Made by a program: the position numbers and the translations under genes. The notes below the pieces were generated by a model. It made no database searches. It saw nothing but the letters and a program-made list of their open reading frames with translations, and was not told where the DNA came from. This document shows positions 1 to 9,578 of a stretch of 64,000 nt of DNA, in pieces. Every line of letters begins with the position of its first letter. Position 1 is the first letter of the stretch. This stretch comes from Flavobacterium sp. LHD-80 (lineage in GTDB: Bacteria; Bacteroidota; Bacteroidia; Flavobacteriales; Flavobacteriaceae). The stretch is taken from the NCBI RefSeq assembly GCF_030929605.1, contig NZ_JAVFVS010000010.1, forward strand, positions 1-64,000, read 5' to 3'.

Positions 1-1068
1 AGGAGCACCGTTGCCACCGGCTGTTCCGACTTCTCCGTCCTTACCGTTGATTTTAGTCCAAGTGCCGTCAGGATTCTGAACATAGACATCGCCCGTTGTG
101 TTGTCAACGTACATGTTGATGCCTTCTCCAGGATATCCAGCTTCCCCTTTGTTTCCAGGTGCGCCGGCTCCAGATGCGGTTCCTACCTCTCCTTTGTCTC
201 CTTTAAGGCCATCCAAAAATTCTGTAATTGATTTCCCGTCATTCCCAGGTAATTCTTTCCAGATTTCAAATGCTGATTTTCCATTCTGACCATCTTTACC
301 ATTAATCGGAGTCCAGGTTCCATCATTATTCTGAACATAAACCGTATTGGTTTCTTTATCAGTATAAATATTGATATCCTTTCCAGGATAGCCTGGTTCC
401 CCTTTTTTTCCAGGGACTCCATTTCCACCCGCTACACCAACAACACCATCTTTCCCATTAATTGGAGTCCATGTTCCATCGGGATTCTGAATATAAACTG
501 TTTTAGTTTCTGTATCTGTGTAAATATTGATGTCTTTTCCAGGATAACCAGCAGAACCAGCTGCTCCAGGAGCTCCATTACCACCAGCAACACCAACTTT
601 ACCATCTTTTCCGTTTTTTCCATTGATTTTTGTCCAAGTCCCATTAGAGTTTTGAACGTAAACATCACCAGTTGAATTATCAGTATATACAACTACTCCT
701 TCTCCTGGATACCCTTGCGTGCCTTTATCACCAGGAGCACCATCACCTCCTGCTATTCCAGCACCTGAACCTGCTTCACCAGAAAGCGCAATTCTATTCC
801 ATTTGTCAACATACCAATAGTAATAGCCTGGTTTTATATCTGCTACTGTTGCTGTATTAAAAACTAACAAACTATTTACATTACCATTTTTAATTGTAAT
901 AGCATCTGTAGTACTAGTTAAAGCAACTCTCGGTATCAAAACACCTTTGTTAGTAGAAGAAACTTCTAATTGAGCAGAAGCATCTGGATTTAATGTTCCA
1001 ACACCTACTTGAGAGTAACCCGCGTAGCATCCTAAAACAAAAAATAAAGGGAGTAATCTATTTTTCAT
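1..1068 (-). CDS. Secreted collagen-like repeat protein, C-terminus beyond window
   Basis: The reading frame is open from the ATG at 1068 to the left edge (356 codons) with no stop, so only the N-terminal part is seen. It starts with a signal peptide (MKNRLLPLFFVLGCYAGYSQ), followed by a non-repetitive head of about 90 residues containing GVGTLNPDASAQLEV, a segment common at the start of Bacteroidota surface proteins. From about residue 100 come modules of 52-55 residues: a short Gly-X-Y stretch (GNGAPG..G..GYPG) then a conserved block (INIYTD..T..VY.QN.DGTWT.INGKDG). One module carries an inserted KSAFEIWKELPGNDGKS segment. Probably an exported surface or adhesin-like protein; function unknown. 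Short frames inside it on both strands are by-products of the repeats. Confidence 0.85.
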   Translation of the reverse strand, partial: MKNRLLPLFFVLGCYAGYSQVGVGTLNPDASAQLEVSSTNKGVLIPRVALTSTTDAITIKNGNVNSLLVFNTATVADIKPGYYYWYVDKWNRIALSGEAGSGAGIAGGDGAPGDKGTQGYPGEGVVVYTDNSTGDVYVQNSNGTWTKINGKNGKDGKVGVAGGNGAPGAAGSAGYPGKDINIYTDTETKTVYIQNPDGTWTPINGKDGVVGVAGGNGVPGKKGEPGYPGKDINIYTDKETNTVYVQNNDGTWTPINGKDGQNGKSAFEIWKELPGNDGKSITEFLDGLKGDKGEVGTASGAGAPGNKGEAGYPGEGINMYVDNTTGDVYVQNPDGTWTKINGKDGEVGTAGGNGAP

Positions 1069-1356
1069 AACATTAATAATTATTATGCGTTTAATTGTTT
1101 TCTTAAATCCTTACAATTCAAACATCTATAGTTTGAAGATGCAAAGGTCTCCCGAAATACCATTTTACTTTACCACCAAAAGTTTTTAAAGTTATAAATT
1201 AGGGTATTTGAAGAATTAAGAACTAGAAAACCCATATAATTCATAGATACTAAGACTATAAAAAACCAAAATAAAACACTGATTTAAAACAGTATACCGT
1301 TTTAAATAATTCTTTTCCAAATGAAATTAATACAACAAAATAATTAAGCAGCTAAA

Positions 1357-1388
1357 AAAAAAGAGAGAACCGAAGCTCTCTCTTTTTT
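1357..1388 (-). terminator. Hairpin terminator after the CE12 gene
   Basis: GAGAGA (1363-1368) pairs with TCTCTC (1377-1382), flanked by A6 and T6 runs, so it could work in both directions. It lies downstream of the CE12 gene. The rest of the 1069-1437 gap is AT-rich and shows no open frame or other clear signal. Confidence 0.75.
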
Positions 1389-1437
1389 AAAGAATATACC
1401 AAAGATGCAGGCACAATTAGCATCTCGTTTTCCTACC

Positions 1438-2181
1438 TTATTTAATTTGTTTTTTTAATTTTTCGACTGAAGGCTCTTCTAAAAATTTGATTTGATTAAT
1501 TACAATTTGTGCTATCGCAGTTGCTCCTTTTAAGGAAAGATGCGTATCATCGGCCTTATCTTTATCATAATATCCGTTCTCACCAGCTTTAAAATGCAAA
1601 TGCAATTGCTTTGATTTTTCTGGGCCATAAGATTGTTCTAGCAATTCAGTGTAATATTCTAAATCAATAAAAGGTACTTTATATTCCTGGGCTACTAATC
1701 TGGTTTCCAAAGGATAATCTCCATGAGTCGGAACTAGAACGCCTTTGTCATTAAAATTGCGTCTGGCAATTGAAGTTAATAAGACTGGAGTTGCGCCCTT
1801 TGCACGTGTTTCGGTAACAAAACGAATTAAATTATATCTATAAGCGGTATGTGGATTTGTATAACGTGTTGAATCTTCGATTTTCTCATCATTATGTCCG
1901 AATTGTATAAAAACAAAATCGCCTTTTTTGAGTTTTTTATAGATAGAATCCCAACGTTTTTCATTGATAAAACTTTTTGTACTTCTTCCATTTACCGCTT
2001 TATTAACAACTACTACATTATCATTAAAACATGGTTGTAATACTTGTGCCCAACCATGTTCTGGATTACGCTCAGGATCTTTTTTATTTGCCATTGTTGA
2101 ATCTCCAATACAGTACACTGTTGTTTTTTGTGCAAAACAAAAAGTTATGATGAACAGTGCTAAGAAGATGTGTTTTTTCAT
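1438..2181 (-). CDS. Rhamnogalacturonan acetylesterase-like SGNH hydrolase (CE12)
   Basis: A 247-residue secreted esterase with signal peptide MKKHIFLALFIITFCFAQ. SGNH/GDSL motifs are complete: block I GDST with nucleophile Ser28, the N64-G65 of block II, block III GHND at 95-98, and the C-terminal D211-x-x-H214. Family CE12 enzymes remove acetyl groups from rhamnogalacturonan I so that backbone enzymes can act, which fits the surrounding pectinase genes. It is the last gene on the minus-strand pectin arm and ends at a hairpin terminator. The exact substrate (acetyl on GalA or another position) is inferred from context. Confidence 0.85.
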   Translation of the reverse strand: MKKHIFLALFIITFCFAQKTTVYCIGDSTMANKKDPERNPEHGWAQVLQPCFNDNVVVVNKAVNGRSTKSFINEKRWDSIYKKLKKGDFVFIQFGHNDEKIEDSTRYTNPHTAYRYNLIRFVTETRAKGATPVLLTSIARRNFNDKGVLVPTHGDYPLETRLVAQEYKVPFIDLEYYTELLEQSYGPEKSKQLHLHFKAGENGYYDKDKADDTHLSLKGATAIAQIVINQIKFLEEPSVEKLKKQIK

Positions 2182-2313
2182 TTTTTTTACTTTATATTAT
2201 GATTGTTTGCTTTTTGTTAATTTATCAATTTACATATAACATCTATCTAAACGTACTACGACTAGCCACAAACTGATAATACTTCGAAACTTATCTTTGT
2301 TTATATCTTAAAA

Positions 2314-3663
2314 CTATTTCGCAGCCGTGGGAATAGTAGCTCTTTGTCCTATAAAAACATCTGTCATTAAAACATTTTCGGCATTTTCATTTGAAATTGC
2401 ATTTTTTGCTTCTTTGATTTCTATCATATTCAAGCTGATATTTCTAATTTTTTTATCTGGAAATCCTTGAATAACGATTCCAGACTCTGTCGCCTTTTTA
2501 CATGAAATATTTGAAAAATGAATATTCGAAATTTCCGATTGATATCCTTTTCCTTCTCCGTGATAATTTGCCGTAATATAAAGGCAATCTTCTACTTCAT
2601 CTAACTGAATATTTCGAACAAAAATATTTTTAATAAAACCTCCTCTATCAGCATTAGTTTTCAAATAAATACCTCTTTTTAAATATCCAATTGTTTTGCA
2701 ATTTTCAACATATACATTTTGCACTCCAGCTGACATTTCACTTCCTATTACTACACCATGGAGTCCTTTAAAATTACAATTTCTTATTATAATGTTTTCG
2801 CTTGGAGTTGCTGTATTAGCTCTTCCTTCATGATCTCTTCCCGCTTTAATAGCAACATTATCATCTCCATTATTAAAAGTCACATTTTCAATTAAAATAT
2901 CTTTTGAATATTCGGGATCAATTCCGTCATTATTGTAGTTTAGGGATTTGTAACTAATTCCGCGTAATGTAATACCTTGCGACTTAAGCAAATGAAGGCA
3001 CCAAAAAGGAGAATTCTCAATTCTGATATTTTCAACTAAAATATTTTTACAGTCAAAAAACTGAATCATCTGCGGACGCAAGAAATAACCTTCGCCAAAT
3101 TTCCTATCTTTTAAAGGAACATTGTTATGATTCATTTCGCGACTCAATTCTTTTCCTCTAGCTTCTTTCTCTTTAAAACTTTTCCATGTTTTTCCGCCTT
3201 CACCATCAATAGTTCCTTCGCCAGTTATCGCAATATTTGAGCAACCATAAGCATAAATCAGCGGACTATAATTATACAACATAGTACCTTCCCAGCTTGT
3301 TAAAACAACTGGCAGATAATCTTCTGGCCTATCGCTGAATTTTATTTTCGCACCTTTTTCTATTTTAAGATTAACATTGCTCACAAAATGAATAGCACCG
3401 TTTAATTTATAAATTCCTTTTGGCACTATAATCGTTCCGCCATTATTCTTTTTACATAATGCCATCGCTTTATCAAACGCAGGTTTACTGTCTGAAATCG
3501 AATCTCCTTTTGCGCCAAGTTTTACTACATTAATCTGATACGGAGGAATAACAGGCAATTGAATTCTTTTAATAATAGAATCCACTTTCTCAGATGGAAA
3601 TTCGTTATTCTGAGCGAAAGAAAACGTCGAAATCAGTAGAAATAGTAAATATTTTAATTTCAT
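2314..3663 (-). CDS. Secreted GH28 polygalacturonase
   Basis: 449 residues with signal peptide MKLKYLLFLLISTFSFAQ and the right-handed parallel beta-helix repeats of GH28. Catalytic aspartates are in NNDGID (D246) and GDD (D267, D268); the conserved HG..IGSE and R-I-[YR]-L-KT blocks follow. GDD is followed by Asn where many relatives have Cys. GH28 enzymes hydrolyse alpha-1,4 bonds between galacturonate units or GalA-Rha bonds in rhamnogalacturonan. The gene sits 25 bp after the PL10-CE8 gene stop-to-start and is probably co-transcribed with it. Endo or exo action cannot be told from sequence alone. Confidence 0.9.
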   Translation of the reverse strand: MKLKYLLFLLISTFSFAQNNEFPSEKVDSIIKRIQLPVIPPYQINVVKLGAKGDSISDSKPAFDKAMALCKKNNGGTIIVPKGIYKLNGAIHFVSNVNLKIEKGAKIKFSDRPEDYLPVVLTSWEGTMLYNYSPLIYAYGCSNIAITGEGTIDGEGGKTWKSFKEKEARGKELSREMNHNNVPLKDRKFGEGYFLRPQMIQFFDCKNILVENIRIENSPFWCLHLLKSQGITLRGISYKSLNYNNDGIDPEYSKDILIENVTFNNGDDNVAIKAGRDHEGRANTATPSENIIIRNCNFKGLHGVVIGSEMSAGVQNVYVENCKTIGYLKRGIYLKTNADRGGFIKNIFVRNIQLDEVEDCLYITANYHGEGKGYQSEISNIHFSNISCKKATESGIVIQGFPDKKIRNISLNMIEIKEAKNAISNENAENVLMTDVFIGQRATIPTAAK

Positions 3664-3688
3664 TGCAATTACATTTGAAAATTGGAGA

Positions 3689-5695
3689 TTATTTTGAATA
3701 CCAATTTGATAAATCGTCTTTTAAAATATTTTCCAATGTATACTTTTCAGCTTCTTTTTTACTTAACTGATACGACCATAATACTCTTTTTTTAGGCTGA
3801 AAACCTTCACCAGTACAATTATATTCGGCATAAAAAGCTTTTTTTTCCGCTTCAGGTTTTGACCAATTTTCCCAGCCTTCTGGTTTTATTTGTTTTCCTA
3901 ATTCACAATTTAGGAAAACCGTTTTAGCATAAATACGCCAAGGTCTTCCTAAGTAAACGGCATCTGCAGAAGGTTCCGCTGTTAATTTGCAACTTTTAAA
4001 GACGAATCCGAAAGGAATTCCTTCTGGCGTCGAAGCTGCCGTAATATAAGAGTTTTTAATACTGTGAATTTCGCAATTTTCAAACAAGGCTGTCGCACTT
4101 CCAAAAATAAAATCGGTTGTACCTTCGATATAACAATTTACAAAATACTGTTTTGCATCTTTTCCCGAAAGATATAAAGTGTCTTGATTGCCAAGAATAT
4201 TGCAATTCGAAACTTTGGCACGATTGGCAACAATTGATAACGCAATGCCTTGTCCATTATCTCCTGAAGCATTTTTTATCGTAAGATTTGATGCTGAAAA
4301 ATCATCTCCCTCTACTAAAACTGTATACGTATAAAAAGTACTATTTCTTCCTAAATTGATTTTCGAAAAATTATCATCAAAAATAATGATCGTTTTTTCT
4401 TTGCTTTCTCCTTGCAAAACCACATTTGTGTTCCATTCTGGAATTCTAACTTTTTCATTATAAATTCCGTTTTTAATTGAAATAGTTACTTTTTCGTAAG
4501 GAAATGCGGGACATGCATAAACAGCATCTTGAATTTTTGTAAAATCACCAGAACCATCTTGAGCAACAGTAATTAATGTTACATTTTTTTTATCCGAAGC
4601 AGCAACTTTTGTCCCGTTTTTAACCGCCCAAGCAGGGTATTTTTTAAGAACTTCTTTTGGTGCATCAGAATACCATGAATATCCATTTCGTCTTTCGGAA
4701 CCAATTTGATCCAATGATTTTTTCTTAACTCCGTCGCGGTCACAAAAGAAAGGTTCATTGGTTTCCAAATCCATAAAACGTGCCCATATTGGTCCTGCAT
4801 TTGTCGTTGGAATCATTTTTTTATCTACGATTTTTCCTTTCTCATCTAGAATTCTTTTTTCTTCTAAATTGGTTATTTTAGTTTTTTCAAACCATTCTTG
4901 TGCACTTTTTACGGCATTTATAATTTCTCGTGATGGTTTTTCAATTGACATTAAAAGCAAAACAATTTTAGTCGATTCATAACCGCTTAATGACGCAAGT
5001 TCAAAAGCTCGTGCATTTGCCGGAGCGAGAGTAAATTCGTCATGCTGAGCGCACCACGCGGTTAAAATTCCATTTTGTTTGTATTGTGTCTTTAAAATAC
5101 AGTCAATACCTTTATCAAAAGCTTTTTTTGCCTTTTGAACAATCTCTTTTGATGGCTTAATGCTATAAAAATCAGTTTCTTCACTAATTTGTTTCATCAC
5201 ATTTAAAATGTTTACCATCGAATCATCATTGTAGGTAATATGCGTATAATAACCTTTTTTAAGCGGATAAAACTGAGGCCAGCCACCGTTATTGTATTGC
5301 GCTTCTAATAAATAATTCAATCCTTTTAAAAATGATTCTTTATATCTTTCGTCTTTTACTTGAGCGTACATCCTTGACATAAAAAGCATTTCCTGACATG
5401 TTGCGCCGTTATCAGTTGTAGTTTCTACAGCTGTTTTTTTAAGTGCAATCAAATCCTTTTTTTGCTGTGGAGTCAATTCATCCTGCATGGCAATATTTTT
5501 TGGCCATCCACCAATATCCCTTTGATAAAGCAATACGTTTTCTGCCACTTTTTTAGCTTCCTCTGTTCCAAACCAAGAAGCATCATTTTTACGAATTACA
5601 TCTGGCCAGCTTTTATAATTACTTTGCGCATTCAAACCAAAACTTAGTGCGAATAAAAGAAATACTATTGTTTTTCTAAATTGAATCATTTTCAT
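3689..5695 (-). CDS. PL10 pectate lyase fused to CE8 pectin methylesterase
   Basis: 668 residues from the ATG at 5695, chosen because it gives a clean signal peptide (MKMIQFRKTIVFLLFALSFG) and does not overlap the upstream GH43 gene; an upstream in-frame ATG at 5758 would overlap it by 62 bp. Residues about 25-360 resemble PL10 pectate lyases (WPDVIRKN, RDIGGWPKN, NNGGWPQFYP). Residues about 375-660 are a CE8 beta-helix with catalytic D505 in GNQDTLY and D528 in GTTDFIFG, plus LGRPW. One protein thus removes methyl esters and cuts the resulting polygalacturonate by beta-elimination, yielding unsaturated products for GH105 and KduI/KduD. Confidence 0.9.
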   Translation of the reverse strand: MKMIQFRKTIVFLLFALSFGLNAQSNYKSWPDVIRKNDASWFGTEEAKKVAENVLLYQRDIGGWPKNIAMQDELTPQQKKDLIALKKTAVETTTDNGATCQEMLFMSRMYAQVKDERYKESFLKGLNYLLEAQYNNGGWPQFYPLKKGYYTHITYNDDSMVNILNVMKQISEETDFYSIKPSKEIVQKAKKAFDKGIDCILKTQYKQNGILTAWCAQHDEFTLAPANARAFELASLSGYESTKIVLLLMSIEKPSREIINAVKSAQEWFEKTKITNLEEKRILDEKGKIVDKKMIPTTNAGPIWARFMDLETNEPFFCDRDGVKKKSLDQIGSERRNGYSWYSDAPKEVLKKYPAWAVKNGTKVAASDKKNVTLITVAQDGSGDFTKIQDAVYACPAFPYEKVTISIKNGIYNEKVRIPEWNTNVVLQGESKEKTIIIFDDNFSKINLGRNSTFYTYTVLVEGDDFSASNLTIKNASGDNGQGIALSIVANRAKVSNCNILGNQDTLYLSGKDAKQYFVNCYIEGTTDFIFGSATALFENCEIHSIKNSYITAASTPEGIPFGFVFKSCKLTAEPSADAVYLGRPWRIYAKTVFLNCELGKQIKPEGWENWSKPEAEKKAFYAEYNCTGEGFQPKKRVLWSYQLSKKEAEKYTLENILKDDLSNWYSK

Positions 5696-5696
5696 C

Positions 5697-7295
5697 TTAT
5701 TTAGTAATTCTAAACCAATCAACTGCAACATTTCCCGAATCATTTGTAATTTTTTCACTCAAGGCAAAAAGACCGACTTTGGCGCCAATCCATTTTCCTT
5801 CTTTTGAAACAAAATCATTTCCAATCGTTTGATACTTTTTATCATCTAAACTGTAATAAAAACTGCAAATTCCTCCTTTTTTGATTTTAACTCTTAAATA
5901 AATAATATTGCTCGGAATTAAAACCGGAGTCGTTTCAGTCTCTTCGACTTTTTTGTCAAAAGTTCCTGTTTTTTGATTCAAATACAATTTTTCATTATCA
6001 TTTTTAAAATTCAAATAACTGTAATCTAATCCCATGATTATCAAACCGGTCGTCTCTCCATTTAATCGGGTATTAAAAGTTATTTTTGTAGTAGCTGCAA
6101 ATTCCTCAGCAGGGAATTTTTGCAACAACATATTTGGTGCTTCAAAAATTTTCTTGCTATCTTTTATTGTAGGGAGGCAATACAAATTTAAATAGCCTAA
6201 ACTCGTAGGAAATCCCCAATTATTCTGAGCATTTGCTTGCCATTGCCATTGTAATCCTAGTTTTGGAGAATTAAACTCATCTGATTCCGCTGGAGTTTCA
6301 ATTGGATATTTCTTACCTACGTTTGGCTTTTTAAAAGTTGTTACGGGTTCGCCAATTCCATTTTTATCAAAATCCTGTCCCATTATAGGCCAGTCATTTT
6401 CCCATTTCATTGGTTGTAAATGAACAATTCTTCCGTAAGCGCCTTTATCCTGAAAATGAATAAACCAATCTTCACCGGTTTGTGTCTGTACCCAAGCACC
6501 TTGATGTGGACCGTTAATAGCAGTTTTTCCTTGTTCTAAAACTTTTTTCTTTTCATAGGGACCAAAAACGCTTTTAGATCTTAAAACCGTTTGCCAACCA
6601 GTAGAAACTCCTCCCGCTGGTGCAAAAATGTAATAATAACCATTTCTTTTATAAAACTTTGGCCCTTCAATGGTTCCTTCGCCGTCGTGGCCATCAATAA
6701 CCATAACTTCATCGTTGTTTGTGACTGTTCCTTCGGCATTCATACTGCAAACTACCAACAAGCTTTTAATCTTTGCACGGCTCCCTGCAAAAGCGTGAAC
6801 CAAATAAACTTTACCGTCGTCATCCCATAACGGACTCGGATCAATAAGTCCTGTTCCGGCTTTAACCAAAACTGGCTCTGACCAAGGTCCTTCTGCTTTT
6901 TGCGCTTTTATCATATAGATTCCGAAATCTGGATCTGGATAATAAATATAAAATTCGTTGTTATGAAAATTTATGCTTGGCGCCCAAACTCCGTTTCCAT
7001 GCTGTACTTTATCGAAAGTTTCTGCTGGTGTTTGTTTGATAAGCGCATGCCCAATAATTTTCCAGTTTACCAAATCTTTAGAATGCAAAATTGGCAAACC
7101 GGGAATACAATTGAACGACGATGCAGTCATATAAAAATCATCTCCAACTCTTACTACATCTGGATCTGAATAATCAGCATGTATAATTGGATTTGTATAA
7201 GTTCCATCTCCATTGTCTGGTATCCAGACTTGTGCAGTATTCTTCTGAAAGAAAAAAATGGAAAGAAGAAAAAGGATGATTTTTATGTTTTTCAT
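5697..7295 (-). CDS. Secreted GH43 arabinofuranosidase/xylosidase
   Basis: 532 residues with signal peptide MKNIKIILFLLSIFFFQKNTAQ. The N-terminal five-bladed propeller has the GH43 triad: base D44 in YSDPDV, pKa-modulating D152 in IDPSPLW and acid E210 in IEGPKF. A C-terminal beta-sandwich of about 190 residues (from TPAESDEFNSPKLGLQWQW) is typical of GH43 enzymes with a beta-xylosidase C-terminal domain. In a pectin locus it most likely trims arabinan or arabinose side chains of rhamnogalacturonan. Stop and next start are 1 bp apart, so it is translationally close to the PL10-CE8 gene. Arabinose versus xylose preference is uncertain. Confidence 0.85.
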   Translation of the reverse strand: MKNIKIILFLLSIFFFQKNTAQVWIPDNGDGTYTNPIIHADYSDPDVVRVGDDFYMTASSFNCIPGLPILHSKDLVNWKIIGHALIKQTPAETFDKVQHGNGVWAPSINFHNNEFYIYYPDPDFGIYMIKAQKAEGPWSEPVLVKAGTGLIDPSPLWDDDGKVYLVHAFAGSRAKIKSLLVVCSMNAEGTVTNNDEVMVIDGHDGEGTIEGPKFYKRNGYYYIFAPAGGVSTGWQTVLRSKSVFGPYEKKKVLEQGKTAINGPHQGAWVQTQTGEDWFIHFQDKGAYGRIVHLQPMKWENDWPIMGQDFDKNGIGEPVTTFKKPNVGKKYPIETPAESDEFNSPKLGLQWQWQANAQNNWGFPTSLGYLNLYCLPTIKDSKKIFEAPNMLLQKFPAEEFAATTKITFNTRLNGETTGLIIMGLDYSYLNFKNDNEKLYLNQKTGTFDKKVEETETTPVLIPSNIIYLRVKIKKGGICSFYYSLDDKKYQTIGNDFVSKEGKWIGAKVGLFALSEKITNDSGNVAVDWFRITK

Positions 7296-7323
7296 TTTAA
7301 ATAATAATAACCAGTATGAAATT

Positions 7324-7356
7324 AAACCCGACAGGTTATAAAAACCTGTCGGGTTT
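7324..7356 (-). terminator. 14-bp hairpin, AAACCCGACAGGTT family
   Basis: Perfect 14-bp stem (7324-7337 with 7343-7356), 5-nt loop. It lies between the GH105 and GH43 genes on the minus strand and could partly stop transcription between two halves of the secreted-enzyme cluster. The same hairpin sequence recurs at 34968-35000 and, with changes, at 35830-35859. Confidence 0.7.
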
Positions 7357-7368
7357 ATGTCTATAAAA

Positions 7369-8589
7369 CTATTTATTCAATTCTAAAGCGGCTAAAATAA
7401 ATGGCCCAGTTGCTTTTGGATCATTGTCTTTCTTTTTCTCTTTTACATAGTATTCGTAAGAACCATCTCTGTACGGAGTTCCTCCTAAACCAGCAACCTG
7501 GCAAGCCTGAGTCAAAGTAATACCGCCATCAGCATCAACTTTAATTAATTCTGTCGTTAATCCGTCGAAAGCTTTGTTGGCGATTCTTTTAAATTTTGCT
7601 GGTAAATATCCTTTATTTGCACCCTTTGCAAAAGCATAAGCAAACATTGATGATCCAGAAGCTTCTAAATAATTTCCTTCTTTATTTCCTTTGTCCGTTA
7701 CTTGATACCATAAACCAGATTTATCCTGAAATTTTGCGATACTTTCTGAAGCTTTATTAAGATATCCAACTAATTCTTTGTGTTTTGGATGCTCTTTTGG
7801 GAAATAATCTAAAACATCAACAAGAGCCATAACATACCAACCTAAAGCTCTTGACCAAAAGTTTGGAGAATTTCCAGTTTCTTTATTTGCCCAAGGCATT
7901 TTTTTGCTTGAATCCCAGCCATGATATAATAATCCTGTTTTTGGGTCAGTTGCGTGAAGCTGAATTTCTTCAAATTGTTTGGCTACATCATCTAAACTTT
8001 TTCCGTTTTCGAAAGTAACTGTGTATTGTGCATAAAATGGTTCACCCATGTACAAACCATCCAGCCACATTTGGTTTGGATAAATATTTTTATGCCAAAA
8101 TCCTCCTTCTGGTGTTCTTGGCTGTTCTGATAATTGTTTGCGTAGCAATTGCATCGCTTTTAAATATTTTTCTTCTTTTGTAGTTTCATAAATATTGAAA
8201 AGCAGACGACCGGCAACAACCATATCAATATTGTATTTATCCAATTCATATGATTTAATTGTTCCTTCATTTTGAACCAATGCATCAACATATCCTTTTA
8301 CATAAACCGGATATCTTGGATCTGGATTTTTCTTGTAAAGTTCTTCAAAACCGTGCAAAACCAAACCGTGTACATAATCCCATTTTGGCGCTTTTGAATC
8401 ATCAATCATGTATGCTTCAGGATGGCGTTTCATCAAAGTCAAAGCCATTTTATCTGACCATTTTGCATTTTTTGAAATCACAATATCGTTAGCTTTTGTT
8501 TCTTGCGAAATTGCTTTAGAGCTTGTAAAAAACACAAAACAAGTTGCTAAAGCGGCTGTAAAATATTTAAGTTTTCTATTATTTTCCAT
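7369..8589 (-). CDS. GH105 unsaturated rhamnogalacturonyl hydrolase (YteR/RhiN-like)
   Basis: 406 residues with an N-terminal signal peptide (cleavage near SSKAISQ). The (alpha/alpha)6-barrel motifs of GH105 are visible: WDYVHGLVL, the MWLDGLYMGEPF block with catalytic Asp177, NFWSRALGWYVMAL, and the C-terminal GTPYRDGSYEYY. These enzymes hydrate the 4,5-unsaturated uronate left by pectate or rhamnogalacturonan lyases and release 5-keto-4-deoxyuronate, the substrate of the KduI/KduD route encoded nearby. Its export signal suggests periplasmic action. It is followed by a hairpin and preceded by the DUF4861 gene at 12 bp. Confidence 0.9.
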   Translation of the reverse strand: MENNRKLKYFTAALATCFVFFTSSKAISQETKANDIVISKNAKWSDKMALTLMKRHPEAYMIDDSKAPKWDYVHGLVLHGFEELYKKNPDPRYPVYVKGYVDALVQNEGTIKSYELDKYNIDMVVAGRLLFNIYETTKEEKYLKAMQLLRKQLSEQPRTPEGGFWHKNIYPNQMWLDGLYMGEPFYAQYTVTFENGKSLDDVAKQFEEIQLHATDPKTGLLYHGWDSSKKMPWANKETGNSPNFWSRALGWYVMALVDVLDYFPKEHPKHKELVGYLNKASESIAKFQDKSGLWYQVTDKGNKEGNYLEASGSSMFAYAFAKGANKGYLPAKFKRIANKAFDGLTTELIKVDADGGITLTQACQVAGLGGTPYRDGSYEYYVKEKKKDNDPKATGPFILAALELNK

Positions 8590-8601
8590 TTTAAAATATA
8601 T

Positions 8602-9567
8602 TTAAATTTTACCTTTTTTGTTCAAAATTTCTAACTTTTCATCCAAATATTTTACGAAATCAGCCTGAGATTTAATTCCGTTAACTTCTTGTTCCCAAGC
8701 TCCTAAAAGGTAAAATGACGTAACTTTTGTTGTTGGTTTAAAAACCAATAGATAATCCAATTCTGTATCTTCAATACTTTCAATTGTATTCACTTCATAA
8801 AAAATTGCCATTCCAAGTTTATCAGGAACCAAAGACTGCTCGCCATAAGTTGCCAAGTACGCCCATTTTTTATTTTTGCTTTCTTTTTTAAGCAATTCGG
8901 CATTCTTTTGTTTTACAATTCCCGTACAAATTCCTTTAATTTCTTTTGAAGCCTGAATGGTATGTTTTGTATAAAGATCATCTGGTTTAATTGTTAAAAT
9001 CGAAGTAAAATCGATTTTATCAGAAGCCGTTTTCCATCCATAATAATTTACTTTCACAGAAGATTCATCAGTTTTATTAGAAACAGTCGCAATTGTTGAA
9101 TCTACCTCGCGAAAGTGCAGTTTTTCTTTATTCAAATAGCGGTCAATAGAACCAATTCCGATTCCTTTTCCAGCTTTCAAAATATCAGCTCCCCAATCGC
9201 TCATTTCGTGATACGAATCAAAATTATCCTGTCCTACTTTTGGCAAAATCATTTCAGATGTTTTCTTTCCAAAAATATCCACAGCATTTCTCCAGTCTAA
9301 GTACAAACGATAACCAATTCGGTTGTTTTCCCAACCTGGACCTTCGTAACGAATGTCAAAAGAATGATCTGTATGTTCTGGAGCCAGTTTTAAGCGGTCA
9401 ACATTTTTAAAAACTGTTCCACCAATGTACTTACGCCCTTCCCATTTTCCGTCGGTTTTAGCCGAAACTTCCGCATACGTTTTAGCCTTTTTGTCGTCAG
9501 ATTTTTGAGCATTTGCAACGGCAAAACCAAGAAGGAATAAGGTTGCTATTTTAATTTTTGCTTTCAT
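8602..9567 (-). CDS. DUF4861 family secreted protein
   Basis: 321 residues, signal peptide MKAKIKIATLFLLGFAVANAQ. The sequence matches the pattern I recognise as DUF4861 (R.YGPGWE-like GPGWENNRIGYRLYLDWRNAVDIFGK, then SYHEMSDWGADILKAGKGIGIG). The family recurs beside GH105 in Bacteroidota polysaccharide loci, but I know of no firmly established activity. The conserved aromatic and acidic residues around YHEMSDWG could be carbohydrate contacts. It lies between GH105 and an esterase with gaps of 11-12 bp, so it is almost certainly in their operon. Confidence 0.8.
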   Translation of the reverse strand: MKAKIKIATLFLLGFAVANAQKSDDKKAKTYAEVSAKTDGKWEGRKYIGGTVFKNVDRLKLAPEHTDHSFDIRYEGPGWENNRIGYRLYLDWRNAVDIFGKKTSEMILPKVGQDNFDSYHEMSDWGADILKAGKGIGIGSIDRYLNKEKLHFREVDSTIATVSNKTDESSVKVNYYGWKTASDKIDFTSILTIKPDDLYTKHTIQASKEIKGICTGIVKQKNAELLKKESKNKKWAYLATYGEQSLVPDKLGMAIFYEVNTIESIEDTELDYLLVFKPTTKVTSFYLLGAWEQEVNGIKSQADFVKYLDEKLEILNKKGKI

Positions 9568-9578
9568 TCGTTTTATTA

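Noticed and set aside
183..860. Separate genes in other frames inside the collagen-like region
   Set aside because: Low-complexity by-products of the repeated Gly-rich frame, which is open throughout.
5696..5758. Longer start for the PL10-CE8 protein
   Set aside because: It would overlap the GH43 gene and place non-signal residues before a clear signal peptide.
9007..9018. AAAATCGATTTT as a fifth LacI-type operator
   Set aside because: Inside the DUF4861 coding region and lacks the TGTAA/TTRCA flanks.
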